Source of the DNA: DAOPXV01 sp035352535
GTDB lineage: Bacteria; Muiribacteriota; UBA9980
Direction of reading: 5' to 3'
Length of the DNA stretch: 7,037 bases
Assembly: GCA_964545075.1 (NCBI GenBank)
Contig: CAZJFS010000210.1
Span: 1 to 7,037, forward strand
Made by a program: the position numbers and the translations under genes
Shown here: positions 6,496 to 7,037 of the stretch, piece after piece
How the letters are laid out: each line of letters opens with the position of its first letter
Numbering within the stretch: position 1 is the first letter of the stretch
Notes under the pieces: model-generated
What the model was told of the DNA's origin: nothing
The model's input: only the letters and a program-made list of their open reading frames with translations
The model's database searches: none

Positions 6496-6525
6496 GTGTT
6501 ATTATTTTGAAAAAAATTGCGGATG

Positions 6526-6957
6526 TTAATTCTGGTTAGGGCGAGGCCGGACGTTATAGATCATCGGGATATCCGTGACGGTAGGCGGCGGCCATTTAGA
6601 GGGAGCGCCTGGGTAATTTATATTGGTGGTTTTATACCAGACGTTCTTGCCTTTTTCAGCGACTTCCCAGTCGGCGGCGCCGGAAACCGGATCAATGGGA
6701 ATTTCGGCGAAGTAAGGATGGGTGGTTTCCGTGAGATTTTTTAATTCTTTAGGGTAGCGTCCCCGGTCGGCATAATATTGGTCTATGGCTTTTTTGATTT
6801 CTTTAAGGTTGGATTTCTGCGTTTCGTATTTAGATGAATTTATCTGATTTATGACTTCGGGAATGGCGAAGCCCATGAGGATACTTAATATAACGAGGGC
6901 GACCATGAGTTCGATAAGGGTAAACCCTCTTTTTTTATTGATTTTAAAATGTTTCAT
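6526..6957 (-). CDS. GspG-like pseudopilin / type IV pilin-like protein
   Basis: This 143-aa protein has a class III prepilin leader. Its basic ten-residue start (KHFKINKKR) leads to the peptidase site G11|F12, then FTLIELMVALVILSILMGFA with the conserved Glu at mature position 5. The hydrophobic helix (12-33) continues into an amphipathic helix (34-62). The motif QYYADRGRYP (60-69) and the IPIDPVSG turn (86-93) are typical of the GspG (major pseudopilin) group. The end IYNVRPRPNQN stands where GspG proteins often have a YDVRS-like end. Cleavage by a prepilin peptidase and assembly at the inner membrane into a pilus or pseudopilus is the known role of the family; no assembly ATPase, platform or secretin gene is in this window, so it is an isolated pilin gene. 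The ATG has an AGAGGTGA Shine-Dalgarno sequence about 7 nt upstream. The proline-rich C-terminal part (116-140) is unusual and may form the exposed surface. Subfamily and partner machine unknown. Confidence 0.9.
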   Translation of the reverse strand: MKHFKINKKRGFTLIELMVALVILSILMGFAIPEVINQINSSKYETQKSNLKEIKKAIDQYYADRGRYPKELKNLTETTHPYFAEIPIDPVSGAADWEVAEKGKNVWYKTTNINYPGAPSKWPPPTVTDIPMIYNVRPRPNQN

Positions 6958-6977
6958 CCTGATTCACCTCTACATAA

Positions 6978-7006
6978 AATATATCACAATGCGCTCAAAA
7001 TAGCAA
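6978..7006 (-). promoter_or_regulatory. candidate promoter of the pilin-like gene
   Basis: On the minus strand TTGCTA (7006-7001, 4/6 match to -35), a 17-nt spacer and TATATT (6983-6978, 5/6 match to -10) are preceded by an extended TG-A. The start point would be near 6971, leaving a leader of only about 14 nt that begins at the Shine-Dalgarno sequence. That is short, and in AT-rich DNA such matches arise by chance, so this is tentative. Confidence 0.4.
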
Positions 7007-7018
7007 TAGTTTCTATTG
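7004..7018. repeat. short inverted repeat upstream of the pilin-like gene
   Basis: CAATAG and CTATTG form a perfect 6-bp inverted repeat around TTT. With two mismatches the symmetry extends to 6998-7024. It overlaps the candidate -35 box of the pilin-like gene. It could be an operator, or a weak terminator of a gene beyond the right edge; nothing here decides between them. Confidence 0.35.
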
Positions 7019-7037
7019 ATTTTTAAGATGATTTATT

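Overview
This is a bacterial window, read almost entirely on the minus strand. It holds two transcription units. Every gene has a normal bacterial reading frame, and most have a recognisable Shine-Dalgarno sequence. Genes are moderate in GC with AT-rich gaps. The mix of a GlmL-type ASKHA protein, a DUF6754-like membrane protein, several unnamed membrane proteins and a lone GspG-like pseudopilin resembles poorly cultured deep-branching phyla (Omnitrophota, Wallbacteria, Riflebacteria, Chloroflexota and similar). That placement is an impression from protein style, not a measured result.

Region 1 (about 6458-7037) is a single-gene unit. It encodes a 143-aa type II secretion/type IV pilin-like protein with its own candidate promoter and a strong hairpin terminator just after its stop.

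Region 2 (6430 down to 1, running off the left edge) is a tight eight-gene operon, all on the minus strand, with gaps of 9-65 nt and one 20-nt overlap. A good promoter (TTGACT / 16 nt / TG-T-GATAAT) precedes it. In order it encodes: a 405-aa signal-anchored protein with a DUF6754-like cytoplasmic domain; a 250-aa polytopic membrane protein; a 278-aa protein with one membrane segment at each end; a 281-aa polytopic membrane protein; a 147-aa two-TM protein with a PH-like tail; a 90-aa conserved-looking small protein; a 603-aa GlmL/MutL-family ASKHA ATPase with a C-terminal extension beyond the usual family length; and the first 14 codons of one more gene.

None of these operon genes has a well-established function as a set. 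No glutamate mutase subunit (GlmS/GlmE), the normal client of GlmL, is present. The simplest reading is a membrane-embedded multi-protein assembly with at least four integral membrane components and two globular domains carried on membrane anchors. A soluble nucleotide-binding ASKHA protein and possibly a lipoyl/biotinyl-like partner would serve it. This is the best candidate here for an undescribed system. Its substrate or role cannot be read from the sequence. No RNA genes, mobile elements, CRISPR arrays or long repeats were seen, and no stretch over 300 bases lacks a gene.
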